The translations under genes and the position numbers were made by a program. 64,000 nt of DNA from Desulfobacteraceae bacterium (GTDB lineage: Bacteria; Desulfobacterota; Desulfobacteria; Desulfobacterales; Desulfosalsimonadaceae), in assembly GCA_003599885.1 (NCBI GenBank), contig QZKW01000076.1:47675-111674 (forward strand), in the 5' to 3' direction. Positions 55,272-64,000 of this stretch are shown in pieces (the stretch's first letter is position 1; each line of letters starts with the position of its first letter). Below the pieces are notes generated by a model that saw only the letters and a list, made by a program, of their open reading frames with translations, had not been told where the DNA came from and did not search any database.

Positions 55272-57554
55272 TTAAATGATTCTGCGCAAGGTGTCCAGCA
55301 ACAGACGCTCGTCAAAAGCGGGTTTTGTGATGTATGCGTCAGCGCCCACTTCCAGTCCTTTTTTCCTGTCCTCTTCAGATGCAAGGGCCGTCACCAGAAT
55401 AACAGGCAACTCTTTGTATTTTTTATCTTCCCTGACTTTTTTAGTCAAGGTTAAACCATCCATCACCGGCATGGTGATATCGGAAACGATGGCGTCAAAC
55501 GGACGGGAGCTGAGCTTGGAATAGGCATCGAGCCCGTTAACGGCGGGAACCACTTCATAACCGCCTCTTTCTAATATCCGTTTGATCTGAGTTCGTGTCG
55601 TAATGCTGTCATCAACGGCTAAAATGAGTTTTTTACTCTCGGTTTCTTCGGCGGACTTTGCGGCTGAGGCTGCCGCCCCCTGTTTCCGTGCTGTTTTTAA
55701 CAGGTCATTGGGATTTAAAACCATGCAAACCTCCCCGGTGCCTAAAATCGTGGTGCCGGAAATGTTCCGAACGCGCTTGAGCAGCGATCCATGAGGTTTT
55801 AAAACGATTTCCTGTTCATCCGTCAGATCATCCACAACAAGGGCGATGCGCTCATCGGCGATCGAAAGGATGGCGCATGGATATCGTTCGATGGACGCTA
55901 TGGCTGATTGTGGCCCAAGCTCTTTATTGGCAGCATGCCATTTTACCCCCCGTATTTCCAGGAGGTCCGCGAGTTTGACGACCGAAATGGCCTGGCCATC
56001 AAAGACAATGGCTTCACGGCCTTCGATGAACCGTATCTCTTTGGGATAAATAAAGGTTGCCGTCAGAACATGCTCAACCGGAAGGGCATAAGTCATTCCG
56101 TTGGCCAAAACGATCAGGACACGGGTGGTGGCCATTGTCACCGGAAACTGCAACCGGAATGCAGTGCCCATGCCTGAAAAGGATTCCACCTGAAACGTTC
56201 CTTTCAGGCGCTCCACATTGGCCTGTACCACATCAAGGCCAACCCCGCGCCCCGATATATTTGTAATAAATGAACTGGTCGAGAAGCCGGGCGAAAATAT
56301 GAGCGATTGAATCTGCAAGTCGGTCATAGCGGCGAGTTCTTCTTTGGTATGGAGTTTTCTTTTTAAAATAGCATGTTTAATGGCTTCGGTATCCAGACCC
56401 CGCCCGTCATCTTTAATCTCGATGATAATATCCGTGGCCCTCATATACGCATTCAACTGAATCGTGCCCGCACGGGGCTTTCCCACTTTTTCACGATCCG
56501 CCGGCAGTTCGATGCCATGGTCGACTGCGTTCCGGATGAGGTGCATCAGCGGATCCTTCATCTCTTCAAGAATCCGTTTGTCCGCCTTCACATCCCCGCC
56601 TTCAATAAGGAGTTCGATTTCTTTTTTCTGGGACCGTGAAAGATCCCTGGCCATTCGCGGAAAAAGGCTAAACAGGGTCGATAAGGGCAGGAGTCTGATT
56701 TCACGCACTAAGTCATCTATGGAGGTGGTTATGAAATCCAGCTGTGCAATGTCGTCATGCATGGCGCTTTTGAACCGGCTGAACTGATCGCCCAGCCTTT
56801 CGATTCCGTTTTCCAAAGGGGCAAACGGGGAATTTTCCGGTTCCAGCGCTCTGCTGGCGGATGCCTGTCCGGCCGCTATTTTGGTTATGCCATCCCAGGC
56901 GCCGATCATTTGCTCCATGCCGCCGAGCCGGCTGCCAATCCTTATTTTTGAAACCGTCAGCTCGCCAAGCTGGGACATGAGTTCATCCAGCTGACGGGTT
57001 TTAACCCGTATGGTCTCGATACTAAAATCATCGATTTTAGATAACGCAGCGCCTTCTGGGATTACGGGGCATTCAAGAGGTTGTTTTGCCTCTGCTCTTG
57101 GAGCTCCTTTGGTCGGGCAGGTTTCTGAAATCTCAGATTCCGGAACCGGGATTGCGGCGCCTGGGGCATTTTCTGAAATGGGCCGGTTCAGTTTTTTGAT
57201 AACATCCGGGACCAGAACGCCGGCGGTTTCCCCGGTAATGGCTTCACATGCGAGCGTCCGGATGGCGTCGAGTCCGGTGTAAACACGATCCATCATGTCC
57301 GGGGTAATAACCGCCTTGTCTTTGGCGGCAGCACTGAAGATGTCTTCTAAATGGTGGGAAATATTTTCGATATCACTTAAACTGAGCATGTGGGCAGCGC
57401 CTTTCAGACTGTGCGCTTCGCGAAACATGACGGCGAGCGCCCCCGGATCGTCAGGGTTTTTCTCCAGTTTCAGCAGACCGTCATTCAAATGCTGCAAATG
57501 CTCCTCGCACTCGATTTTGAAAAGCTCCCTTAATTCATCATCTTCTATCTTCAT
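55272..57554 (-). CDS. cheA: CheA-type histidine kinase fused to a C-terminal receiver
   Basis: A 760-residue chemosensory kinase. Hpt domain (about 1-110) with phosphoacceptor His48 (REAHSLKGAAHM); no obvious CheY-binding P2 domain; dimerisation helices; HATPase (N-box RNAVDHGIE, G1 DDGRGLD, GRGVGLDVV); a CheW-like regulatory domain (about 475-610); and a C-terminal REC (about 635-760; LAVDDS, phospho-Asp in AIVSDITMPVMDG). The CheA-REC fusion is typical of Frz, Wsp and pilus-type arrays. AAGGG lies 6 bases upstream. It follows the receptor gene by 32 bases and precedes cheB. Confidence 0.96.
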   Translation of the reverse strand: MKIEDDELRELFKIECEEHLQHLNDGLLKLEKNPDDPGALAVMFREAHSLKGAAHMLSLSDIENISHHLEDIFSAAAKDKAVITPDMMDRVYTGLDAIRTLACEAITGETAGVLVPDVIKKLNRPISENAPGAAIPVPESEISETCPTKGAPRAEAKQPLECPVIPEGAALSKIDDFSIETIRVKTRQLDELMSQLGELTVSKIRIGSRLGGMEQMIGAWDGITKIAAGQASASRALEPENSPFAPLENGIERLGDQFSRFKSAMHDDIAQLDFITTSIDDLVREIRLLPLSTLFSLFPRMARDLSRSQKKEIELLIEGGDVKADKRILEEMKDPLMHLIRNAVDHGIELPADREKVGKPRAGTIQLNAYMRATDIIIEIKDDGRGLDTEAIKHAILKRKLHTKEELAAMTDLQIQSLIFSPGFSTSSFITNISGRGVGLDVVQANVERLKGTFQVESFSGMGTAFRLQFPVTMATTRVLIVLANGMTYALPVEHVLTATFIYPKEIRFIEGREAIVFDGQAISVVKLADLLEIRGVKWHAANKELGPQSAIASIERYPCAILSIADERIALVVDDLTDEQEIVLKPHGSLLKRVRNISGTTILGTGEVCMVLNPNDLLKTARKQGAAASAAKSAEETESKKLILAVDDSITTRTQIKRILERGGYEVVPAVNGLDAYSKLSSRPFDAIVSDITMPVMDGLTLTKKVREDKKYKELPVILVTALASEEDRKKGLEVGADAYITKPAFDERLLLDTLRRII

Positions 57555-57586
57555 TTCATTCCCTTTTGATTCATGAAGGAAGCGCT

Positions 57587-59038
57587 TCAGACCATGGCAT
57601 TTAATTTTTGAGCCGCCGCGCTCAGATTATCCATCGCAGACTTGGTCTGGCTGATGCCGGCGGCAGTTTCCCTCGCACCGGAATTGATGCTGTTGACGGC
57701 AGAGACCACCTGACTGATCGCCGACGACTGCTGCCGGGCATTGATCAATACCTGCTGGGAATTGGTGTTCACGACATTCGCCGCCTCAGCCAGATCAGTT
57801 ATGAAATCCCCGACCTTCAGGGTAAGGTCTGAGACATCCTCGACGGTTCTGGTCCCCTCTTCTGTTGTCATGATGGTGGTGTTGGTTGCCTTCTGGATAT
57901 CGGATATGATAATTTTCGCCTGATCCGCCGATTTGCGGCTCTCAACTGCCAGCTTGCGGACTTCGGATGCCACAACTGCAAATCCTTTGCCGTGCTCTCC
58001 GGCCCGTGCGGCTTCCACTGAAGCATTTAACGCCAGCATGTTGATCTGGCCGGCCAGGTCTTTTAAGAGTTCGGCGATATTCCCGATCTGGTTGGTCTGT
58101 TCACTGAGCCGGAGGATCTGCTCCGCGATTCCACCCACTTTTTCTTTCAGGCGGTCCATGGCTGCAATGGACTGCTGGATAACCCGGCTGCCTTTATCGG
58201 TGATCGACGCGGCGTCTTCGGAAGCCAGAACTGTTGCATTTGACTGTTCGGCGGTTTGCTGCGCGGAGGCGCCCAGTTCGTCTATGGTGGTTGAGGTTTG
58301 ATTCACCATGACGGCCTGTTGGCTTGCCGTACGTTCATGCTCGGCAATAGTAGAAGCAATCTCGGTGGATGTGGTGGAGATGCTGGCAATGACCTGGACC
58401 AGTTCGCGGCTGATGCGTGAAGAAATCCATAACCCAATGGCAATGGCAAAAAAGATAGTGAACAATATACCGGCAACAATCGAAACCTTCAGGACAAACA
58501 CCCGGCTTTCCGCGGTCGTCTTAAGATCCAGCATTTTTGAATTTTCTTTTTCTTTAAATTCGCTTATCAATAAATCAAGAGTTTTGTATGTATCCAAGGC
58601 AACGGCTGAAGAAAATAATTCCAGCGACTCGTCCTTTTTTCCTTCTTGCAATAACGAAAGATAGCCGCTGCAAGTTGTATGCATTTTTAGTGCAATATCA
58701 ATGATGTTCTTTACATCCGCCTGTTCTTCCGAGGTTTCAAACATACCGGGCAAAGACCGGATCATTTCCAGAAATTCTTTCTGATAGATTTCGAATCGCA
58801 TCCGGGAGTTTTCGTCTTCATCGATCAGATAACCCCTCGCCCCTGCCTGGAATCCCTGGACCACAGTTTCAAGCCGTTCGACTTGATGCAAATTGATGGA
58901 AGTTTTGTTATATCGGTCTTCGGCTTTATTGGATGCTTGAAGCATCAGGTAAATGACTGCGAACGAGATAACACTAAAAAGAATCGGCACAATATAACCC
59001 AAAAGGATACGATTTTTGAGTCTCATTTTTTCAAACAT
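57587..59038 (-). CDS. Methyl-accepting chemotaxis receptor
   Basis: A receptor of about 483 residues. One membrane helix (about 10-30), a periplasmic four-helix CHASE3-like domain (about 35-180, [20 protein letters not shown]), a second membrane helix (about 188-210), and a long cytoplasmic coiled coil with the conserved tip [26 protein letters not shown]. No clear HAMP domain is seen between the second helix and the signalling hairpin. No C-terminal pentapeptide for CheR/CheB docking is present; it ends KLNAMV. ATG 59038 is preferred because AAGG is 9 bases upstream; the ATG at 59047 abuts it. It is the only receptor in the cluster and corresponds to WspA. Confidence 0.93.
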   Translation of the reverse strand: MFEKMRLKNRILLGYIVPILFSVISFAVIYLMLQASNKAEDRYNKTSINLHQVERLETVVQGFQAGARGYLIDEDENSRMRFEIYQKEFLEMIRSLPGMFETSEEQADVKNIIDIALKMHTTCSGYLSLLQEGKKDESLELFSSAVALDTYKTLDLLISEFKEKENSKMLDLKTTAESRVFVLKVSIVAGILFTIFFAIAIGLWISSRISRELVQVIASISTTSTEIASTIAEHERTASQQAVMVNQTSTTIDELGASAQQTAEQSNATVLASEDAASITDKGSRVIQQSIAAMDRLKEKVGGIAEQILRLSEQTNQIGNIAELLKDLAGQINMLALNASVEAARAGEHGKGFAVVASEVRKLAVESRKSADQAKIIISDIQKATNTTIMTTEEGTRTVEDVSDLTLKVGDFITDLAEAANVVNTNSQQVLINARQQSSAISQVVSAVNSINSGARETAAGISQTKSAMDNLSAAAQKLNAMV

Positions 59039-59084
59039 TTTTTTCATCCTTTTTCAAATTCAGATATGGTTGATTCTGCACTCA

Positions 59085-60185
59085 TCAGACTTGTTCATTT
59101 ACGATGAACGCGTCATTCTTCAGGATTTTCTTGAGGTCCAGGATCGCCAGGGTCTTATCTCCATAAAACGCTGTTCCCCGGATAAATTTCTCGCTGACGG
59201 TTTTGACCGCAACGGGAACCGGAACGATATCTGCGGGATTCAGGTAAATCACATCAAATACAACATCCACCGCGACACCTGCCAGCGCCCCTTCGACTGA
59301 GGCGACAACGATCTGAGTTGACGGGCTCAGGCCGGTAAATTGCATATTCAACAGTGTCCTCAAATCAATTAAAGTCATAACATTTCCCCTGAAATTCATG
59401 CTGCCGAGTATATAGTCCGGCGTGCAGGGGATGGGCGTGAGATTTTTAATATCCGAAAATTCTCGGACGCACTCAATGTCCACGCCAAAGTATTCCCGGT
59501 TCATCCCCACCAAGGCCATCGGAATCATTCCGGCAAAATCTTCACTGACTGGCGGCTGCATTAACGCCATGGCCCGTTCATGGAATAGCGCTTTTTCCAG
59601 TGGGATTGCTTCCGGACAAAAATAATCAGGCTCGACCGGCTCTATCGTTTTGGCGGCGTCAACAAGGGCTTCCTCTTCGGTATTATCGTCGGCAAGGGAA
59701 TTCCGCGTTTCAGGAACATGGGCGTCGAAATCAAGGAGTTTATCCGGGTCAAGCACCATGATCAGGTTTTCCCCGGCCTTTGCTGAACCCTTGACAAGAT
59801 GGGGATGAAGATATCTCTCCCGATTATGAAATGCCGCAGGCGCCAGGTCTTGTGGAGGTATGGAGATAAGGTCTTGGACCTCATTCACCAGGATGCCCAT
59901 CTGAGCGTCTTTTTCTCCAAGCACAATAACGGCATCCGTCAATTGGTATCGCTGAGGGGAAAGACTGAAGCAGATATCCAGATCGAGGACCGGAATCACA
60001 GTTCCCCTCAGATTGATGGCCCCTTTGATGCAGGGAGGGGCTTCGGCTATCCAGGTTATTTCAGGAAGCGCTATGATTTCCTTCACCAGCAGGGCATTGA
60101 TTGCCAGAAACGCTGCATGCTTGCGGAAAATCAGATACGAATTTGCGGTCATATCCTTTGTTGATATATCCATTGATATATCCAT
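59085..60185 (-). CDS. Double CheW coupling protein
   Basis: A 366-residue scaffold made of two CheW domains, about 12-165 (LLVKEIIALPEITWIAEAP, GAINLRGTVIPVLDL) and 210-360 (VDIECVREFSDIKNLTPIPCTP, GSMNFRGNVMTLIDL), joined by an acidic linker. CheW bridges receptor and CheA. Wsp systems have two separate CheW proteins (WspB, WspD); here they look fused. The first 12 bases after the ATG (ATGGATATATCA) are exactly repeated, so the start codon is duplicated; AAGGA 8 bases upstream favours the first ATG. It lies between the cheR-TPR and receptor genes. Confidence 0.93.
   Translation of the reverse strand: MDISMDISTKDMTANSYLIFRKHAAFLAINALLVKEIIALPEITWIAEAPPCIKGAINLRGTVIPVLDLDICFSLSPQRYQLTDAVIVLGEKDAQMGILVNEVQDLISIPPQDLAPAAFHNRERYLHPHLVKGSAKAGENLIMVLDPDKLLDFDAHVPETRNSLADDNTEEEALVDAAKTIEPVEPDYFCPEAIPLEKALFHERAMALMQPPVSEDFAGMIPMALVGMNREYFGVDIECVREFSDIKNLTPIPCTPDYILGSMNFRGNVMTLIDLRTLLNMQFTGLSPSTQIVVASVEGALAGVAVDVVFDVIYLNPADIVPVPVAVKTVSEKFIRGTAFYGDKTLAILDLKKILKNDAFIVNEQV
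60162..60185 (-). repeat. Tandem 12-bp repeat duplicating the CheW-CheW start codon
   Basis: Two exact copies of ATGGATATATCA, end to end, encode MDIS-MDIS at the N-terminus. Slippage between copies would add or remove four residues without frameshift and would change the distance to the ribosome site. Confidence 0.6.
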
Positions 60186-60264
60186 TGACCTGTTCCTTTT
60201 TATGTTTTGGTATGGGGCGGCACGGTGGCCGGTTTTTAATGAACGGCGCGCCTGCCATCATATT

Positions 60265-61746
60265 TCATTTGGAAATGCTGCTCAGCAACTCACCGGCGGT
60301 GATTTTCTTGTAGGGCTCAATAATGGTTTCCGGCGGCAGCCCCTTGAGAAGTTCCACTGCGGCAGTCCGCAGTTTTACCCCCCGGACGGTATCTCCCTCC
60401 ATGTCATAAAGCGTTCCGAGCTCGATGTAGGCGGCGATGAATTCGGGGTTCAGATAAGTCGCTTTTTTCAAAAGAATCTTTGCCTGATCTTTATCGCCGA
60501 TTATTTCGGAAATATGCGCCATCAGAAAATAGGGCCTTTCCGCCACCACATCAATTTCTATGGCCCGTTTACAGTGCAGGGCGGCGTTTGAATAGTCCCC
60601 TGAATTCGCATACGCCTGTGCGGCAAGATAATGCGCCGCAAAATCGTCAGGGGAATCAGTGAGCAGGCATTCCGCCGATGATGCTGCTTCAGCATAACGG
60701 CCGTTTAAAAATAATTCCTCGATTCCCAACCCGTTTGTATGACTTTTTGAATCCTTTTTTAAAAGTTGAGAGCTGGGAATGTCAGGTTTTTTTGGCTGCT
60801 TTTTTTGGGGCGCAGGGGACTTTACCGCCCGGCTCAAACCAATTTTTGCTGGTGCAATATCTGAAATCTGGAATTTAATTTCTGAAATTTTCTGATAAAT
60901 CAGTGATTCCGGAAACGGAAGGGTTCTTAATTTCCCCAAATCCTGGGCGTGAAGTTCCCCGTGCCCGGTGAGCAGATAGCCGCCTTCATTGAGCGTGTCC
61001 GTAAATTTCTTCAAGACGTCTGAAATGTCTTCCGGATTAAAATAAATAAACACATTCCGGCAGATGATCAGGTCGATCTCTCGGATCCCGGAATGCGGAT
61101 CCGGGAAATGATCCTGTTTTAAATTGTGGATCTGAAACGTCACCCGGTTTTGAATGGTTTCATCAATCAACCATTCATCATGATGTTTTTTAAAATACCG
61201 GTTTTTCACGTCAGGATGGGTGGTCCGGAAAGACCAGTGCCGATATTTTCCCTGCTTTGCCTTGCGGATGGCCTCCTGATTGATATCAGTCCCGAGAATC
61301 AGGATATCCCAGTTTTCTATGTAGGGCAGAATTTGAGACAGAAGAATCGCCATGGAATACGGTTCTTCACCGGACGAACACCCGGCGCTCCATATGCGCA
61401 AGGAACGGCGGTCTTTGTTTTTTTTGATCAGATCCGGCAGGATGCGGTTCCGGAGAAGGCTGGACTGTTCCTGATCCCTGAAAAAATAGGATTCCCCGGT
61501 TGTGATGACTTTAATCAATTCCTGCCATTCGGCTGGCCTGCCTGTGCCAACACCTGCAAGCAGATGATAATATCGCTCGGCTTCATCAATTTTCAGGGAT
61601 TTCATCCGGCCCAGAATGCTTTTGCGCAAAGCATCCAGATTTTCCTTCCGCATCCGCAAACCCGTATGCCTGCTGATGAGGTCTTGAAACCGATGGAGCA
61701 GTTCATCATTTATGGTTTTTTCATTTGTTTTGTTCATTGATTCCAT
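60265..61746 (-). CDS. cheR: CheR methyltransferase with C-terminal TPR domain
   Basis: A 493-residue receptor methyltransferase. The CheR N-terminal helical domain (about 1-90) and SAM-binding domain (about 95-285) carry ITTGESYFFRD, WSAGCSSGEEPYSMA, GTDIN and RNVFIYFN. A charged Lys/Pro-rich linker follows (about 300-345), then three to four TPR repeats (about 350-490; RYAEAASSAECLL, GDYSNAALHCKRAI). This CheR-TPR layout is that of WspC and FrzF, where the TPRs restrict access to a dedicated receptor. It starts 72 bases after the terminal hybrid kinase and precedes the CheW-CheW gene. Confidence 0.95.
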   Translation of the reverse strand: MESMNKTNEKTINDELLHRFQDLISRHTGLRMRKENLDALRKSILGRMKSLKIDEAERYYHLLAGVGTGRPAEWQELIKVITTGESYFFRDQEQSSLLRNRILPDLIKKNKDRRSLRIWSAGCSSGEEPYSMAILLSQILPYIENWDILILGTDINQEAIRKAKQGKYRHWSFRTTHPDVKNRYFKKHHDEWLIDETIQNRVTFQIHNLKQDHFPDPHSGIREIDLIICRNVFIYFNPEDISDVLKKFTDTLNEGGYLLTGHGELHAQDLGKLRTLPFPESLIYQKISEIKFQISDIAPAKIGLSRAVKSPAPQKKQPKKPDIPSSQLLKKDSKSHTNGLGIEELFLNGRYAEAASSAECLLTDSPDDFAAHYLAAQAYANSGDYSNAALHCKRAIEIDVVAERPYFLMAHISEIIGDKDQAKILLKKATYLNPEFIAAYIELGTLYDMEGDTVRGVKLRTAAVELLKGLPPETIIEPYKKITAGELLSSISK

Positions 61747-61818
61747 AGCGTGTATGGCAGGCGGCTCTATCTGCCGTGTTAATGAGCGGCACGGTGACCG
61801 TTCCTAATTTTTCGTAGA

Positions 61819-63735
61819 TCAGTCCACCGCGTCTGCAGAAATCTTCCAGCCCAGCGCCTCTCGCACCGCATGGGCCATCTGCCGCTTTAACACCGGCTTG
61901 GTGAGTAAGGCGCTTATCCCGATATCTTTTATGGCGGTATCCGTCACCGGACTGCTCAGTCCGGTACAAAGAATAACTGGAATATCCGGCCGGATATGTT
62001 TGAGATGTGTGGCCAGCACGTCGCCAGTCATTTGCGGCATGGTCAAATCGGAGATTACCAGGTCGAAACGTTCCGGGTCCGAACTGAAAATCGCCAGGGC
62101 CTCCACGCTGCTGTTTGTGGATGTTATCCTGTAGCCTAAATTTTCTAGTATGCGTTTCTCCATTTTCACAATAGAGGGTTCATCGTCAATAAGCAGTATG
62201 TGTTCCGTCCCGCCTTTCAGAGGCTCATTGTGTTCCACATCTGTTGCCGTTACCTGCTTTGTTAAAACCGGGAAAAAAACATCAAAGGTCGTCCCTTTTC
62301 CGGGCGCGCTCCTGACAGTGATATCACCACCGTGGCTTTTGACGATTCCGTGGACCACGGAAAGCCCCATTCCGGTCCCTTCTCCTTTTGGTTTGGTGGT
62401 AAAAAAGGGGTCAAATATCCGGTTTATGATACTTTCGGAAATCCCGTGCCCGGTATCGGACAGGGTCAGCCGAACATACGGCCCCGGGGCCAGGGTGGAG
62501 AATTTCCCGAACGTCTCTGCGTCAATCGACATATCCGCCAGGGTCACCTCCATTCTGCCGCCGTAATTCCTCATGGCATGCCCGGCGTTGGTGCAGAGGT
62601 TCATGATGACCTGGTGGATCTGGGTCGGATCGGCGAACACAAAGGCGCCGCTGTCCAGTTGCTGCCGGATTTCAATAGTGGAGGGGAATGATGCCTTGAG
62701 CATCTTTAATACTTCTTTTGCAATCAGTTTTATCTGGATGGGCTGTTTGGCGGTTTCAGACTGGCGGCTGAAATCAAGTATCTGCCCCACCAGTTCTTTA
62801 GCCCGATTTCCGGCGATAAGGACTTCATTTAAATTTTCAGCGGTCATGGAGCCTTTTTCCATATCATCAAGGGCCAGTTCCGTGTAGCCGATCACGGAGG
62901 AAAGGATATTGTTAAAATCATGGGCAATGCCGCCGGCAAGGGTGCCGATGGCCTCCATTTTTTGGCTCTGCTGAAGCAGTTCCATCAACTGAGATTTCTC
63001 TTTTTCCGCCTTTGCATGCTCGGAAATATCTTCAACCATTTCAATAACCGACACGACATTTCCCGCCACATCTTTTACCGGGGACGACAGCAACCGGAAA
63101 TGCTTCATTCCTGTGTTGGTCTGCATTTCGGTCACGGATTCATGGACCAGCCCGTCCTTCAGCGTCCTGGCAACAGGGCAGCATTCACAAGGGGCGTCTT
63201 TGGGCGGGTTGTTAAATACACTATAACATACTGGTTTTTCTGATAAATCAGCATCATTAAACCATTGTTTCATCTGCCGGTTCATCGCCAGTATTTTCAT
63301 ATCCGGGTCGAGAAGAGACACACCGATAACGATATTCTCGACCAGACTTTGATATTTTTCTTGGGACTGCCGCAGGGCATTTTCAGATTCGATGCGCTTG
63401 AAAGCAATGGCAAGACTAATCCCCAGGTCTTCAAAATACTCGATCAAATCTTTCGAAAACATATTGGTCCGTTTATCATTGAACTGAAGGAGTCCGACAA
63501 TTTCGTCCCCAGCCTTGAGCGGAATCAGGGCAACCGATTCGTATCCTTCACCGTTACACCGGTTCCGGGTCTGCGTCCGGCGCTCCGCATCCGAGGTCTC
63601 AGCAAGGAGTTGGGTCGTGTTATTGCTCCAGAAACTGCCGTATTCCGTAAAAAAATCACGGGAAGAATCGATTCTGCCTGAGATAATGTTTCCGCACATG
63701 CACTCAAGGTAAGGTTTCCCGTTCACGTCGCGCAC
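61819..63735 (-). CDS. Hybrid histidine kinase, GAF-PAS-HisKA-HATPase-REC, with missing start codon
   Basis: Called here from GTG 63735 (638 residues), but the coding frame clearly runs further upstream to the stop at 63949-63951. The upstream codons translate to a normal GAF opening (FEAVGIRFRDGEDFPYYE, then EAERSLCEHDP), and no ATG, GTG or TTG lies between that stop and 63735. AGGAGG stands at 63939-63944 with no start after it. Domains: GAF (to about residue 105), PAS (about 125-240) with a Cys set C-x-C-C-P, HisKA GGIAHDFNNILSSVIGYTEL, HATPase (LSDTGHGISE, GMGLSVVHGIV) and REC (LLIDDE, LVISDLTMPQ). It is a paralogue of the kinases at 46345 and 49907. The gene is 5'-truncated, frameshifted, or uses a rare start. 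Confidence 0.82.
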   Translation of the reverse strand: MRDVNGKPYLECMCGNIISGRIDSSRDFFTEYGSFWSNNTTQLLAETSDAERRTQTRNRCNGEGYESVALIPLKAGDEIVGLLQFNDKRTNMFSKDLIEYFEDLGISLAIAFKRIESENALRQSQEKYQSLVENIVIGVSLLDPDMKILAMNRQMKQWFNDADLSEKPVCYSVFNNPPKDAPCECCPVARTLKDGLVHESVTEMQTNTGMKHFRLLSSPVKDVAGNVVSVIEMVEDISEHAKAEKEKSQLMELLQQSQKMEAIGTLAGGIAHDFNNILSSVIGYTELALDDMEKGSMTAENLNEVLIAGNRAKELVGQILDFSRQSETAKQPIQIKLIAKEVLKMLKASFPSTIEIRQQLDSGAFVFADPTQIHQVIMNLCTNAGHAMRNYGGRMEVTLADMSIDAETFGKFSTLAPGPYVRLTLSDTGHGISESIINRIFDPFFTTKPKGEGTGMGLSVVHGIVKSHGGDITVRSAPGKGTTFDVFFPVLTKQVTATDVEHNEPLKGGTEHILLIDDEPSIVKMEKRILENLGYRITSTNSSVEALAIFSSDPERFDLVISDLTMPQMTGDVLATHLKHIRPDIPVILCTGLSSPVTDTAIKDIGISALLTKPVLKRQMAHAVREALGWKISADAVD

Positions 63736-64000
63736 GATATTCCCTTGGGGGTCATGCTCACACAGGGATCTTTCCGCCTCGACAAACTCAACCGGGAACC
63801 CCAGGGTTTCATAATAAGGAAAGTCTTCCCCGTCTCTGAACCGGATGCCGACTGCTTCGAAATCGGTAAAGGATTGGACCAGGATCAGTATTTCATTAAT
63901 TAAAGGTACCCATTCAGGGGGCGCTGATTTTCGTTTAACCTCCTGATGTTACTATGTTTTTAATTAAGCATATAAGCAATTGAAATAATTGAAAATAAAA

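Overview
The window reads as chromosomal DNA of a Gram-negative, signal-rich bacterium, most likely a Desulfobacterota (old Deltaproteobacteria, Desulfobacterales-like) member. This is inferred from protein content, not from a marker gene. Pointers are an MglA-type polarity GTPase next to DUF4388/cyclic-nucleotide and PilZ proteins, DUF2760 plus paired Hsp70s, a TupBC tungstate importer, a spore-photoproduct-lyase-like radical SAM protein, and many PAS hybrid kinases with the 'AHDFNNIL' H-box. Outer-membrane beta-barrel proteins show a diderm envelope. I see no rRNA, tRNA, CRISPR array, insertion sequence or phage genes. Coding density is about 90% or more.

Layout. 1-5284: elbB, a DHH-CBS phosphoesterase, a large double-PilZ protein and a methyltransferase. 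5286-13525 (minus): an operon-like run (TPR protein, MglA GTPase, DUF4388/cNMP sensor, PilZ, purC, ParB-like protein, SPL-like radical SAM, V4R-GAF-HD-GYP). 13758-22703: housekeeping (mdh, uvrB-uvrC, cysS, ispF) with a second methyltransferase, a PIN protein and a SWIM mini-protein. 22782-24482: a fibronectin-III protein fused in frame to a beta-barrel. 24639-31176 (minus): DUF2760, two Hsp70-like proteins, a small protein and a glycerophosphodiesterase. 31484-34087: a small Cys-rich protein, a YfaZ-like barrel, a ComEA-like protein and a ketopantoate reductase. 34390-39445 (plus): a MshEN-PilT ATPase, a PAS-GGDEF cyclase, tupBC and a phosphoesterase. 39534-46241: a LysM membrane protein, M29 peptidase, manA, queE-queC, an exonuclease and a barrel protein. 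46345 to the end (minus): ten genes forming a Wsp/Frz-like chemosensory cluster (CheR-TPR, CheW-CheW, MCP, CheA-REC, CheB, REC-DHp-REC-GGDEF) flanked by three hybrid kinases and an HD-GYP regulator.

How it fits together. Cyclic-di-GMP is the common theme: two GGDEF cyclases, two HD-GYP phosphodiesterases, two PilZ proteins and one MshEN-type ATPase lie in 64 kb. The chemosensory cluster has the parts list of the Pseudomonas Wsp system, in which a receptor array drives a diguanylate cyclase. MglA, PilT-like and PilZ genes suggest that surface motility or attachment is the output; this is inference. The points most worth a second look are the FN3/sorting-tag/second-signal/beta-barrel fusion, the WspR-like protein with an isolated histidine-phosphotransfer domain, the overlapping ParB-SPL pair in which the radical SAM protein appears to lack the lesion-repair cysteine, the Hsp70 pair operon, and the last hybrid kinase, whose coding frame runs upstream of any usable start codon.

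Start codons were re-chosen in many genes where an internal start has a well-spaced Shine-Dalgarno sequence; the reason is given in each entry.
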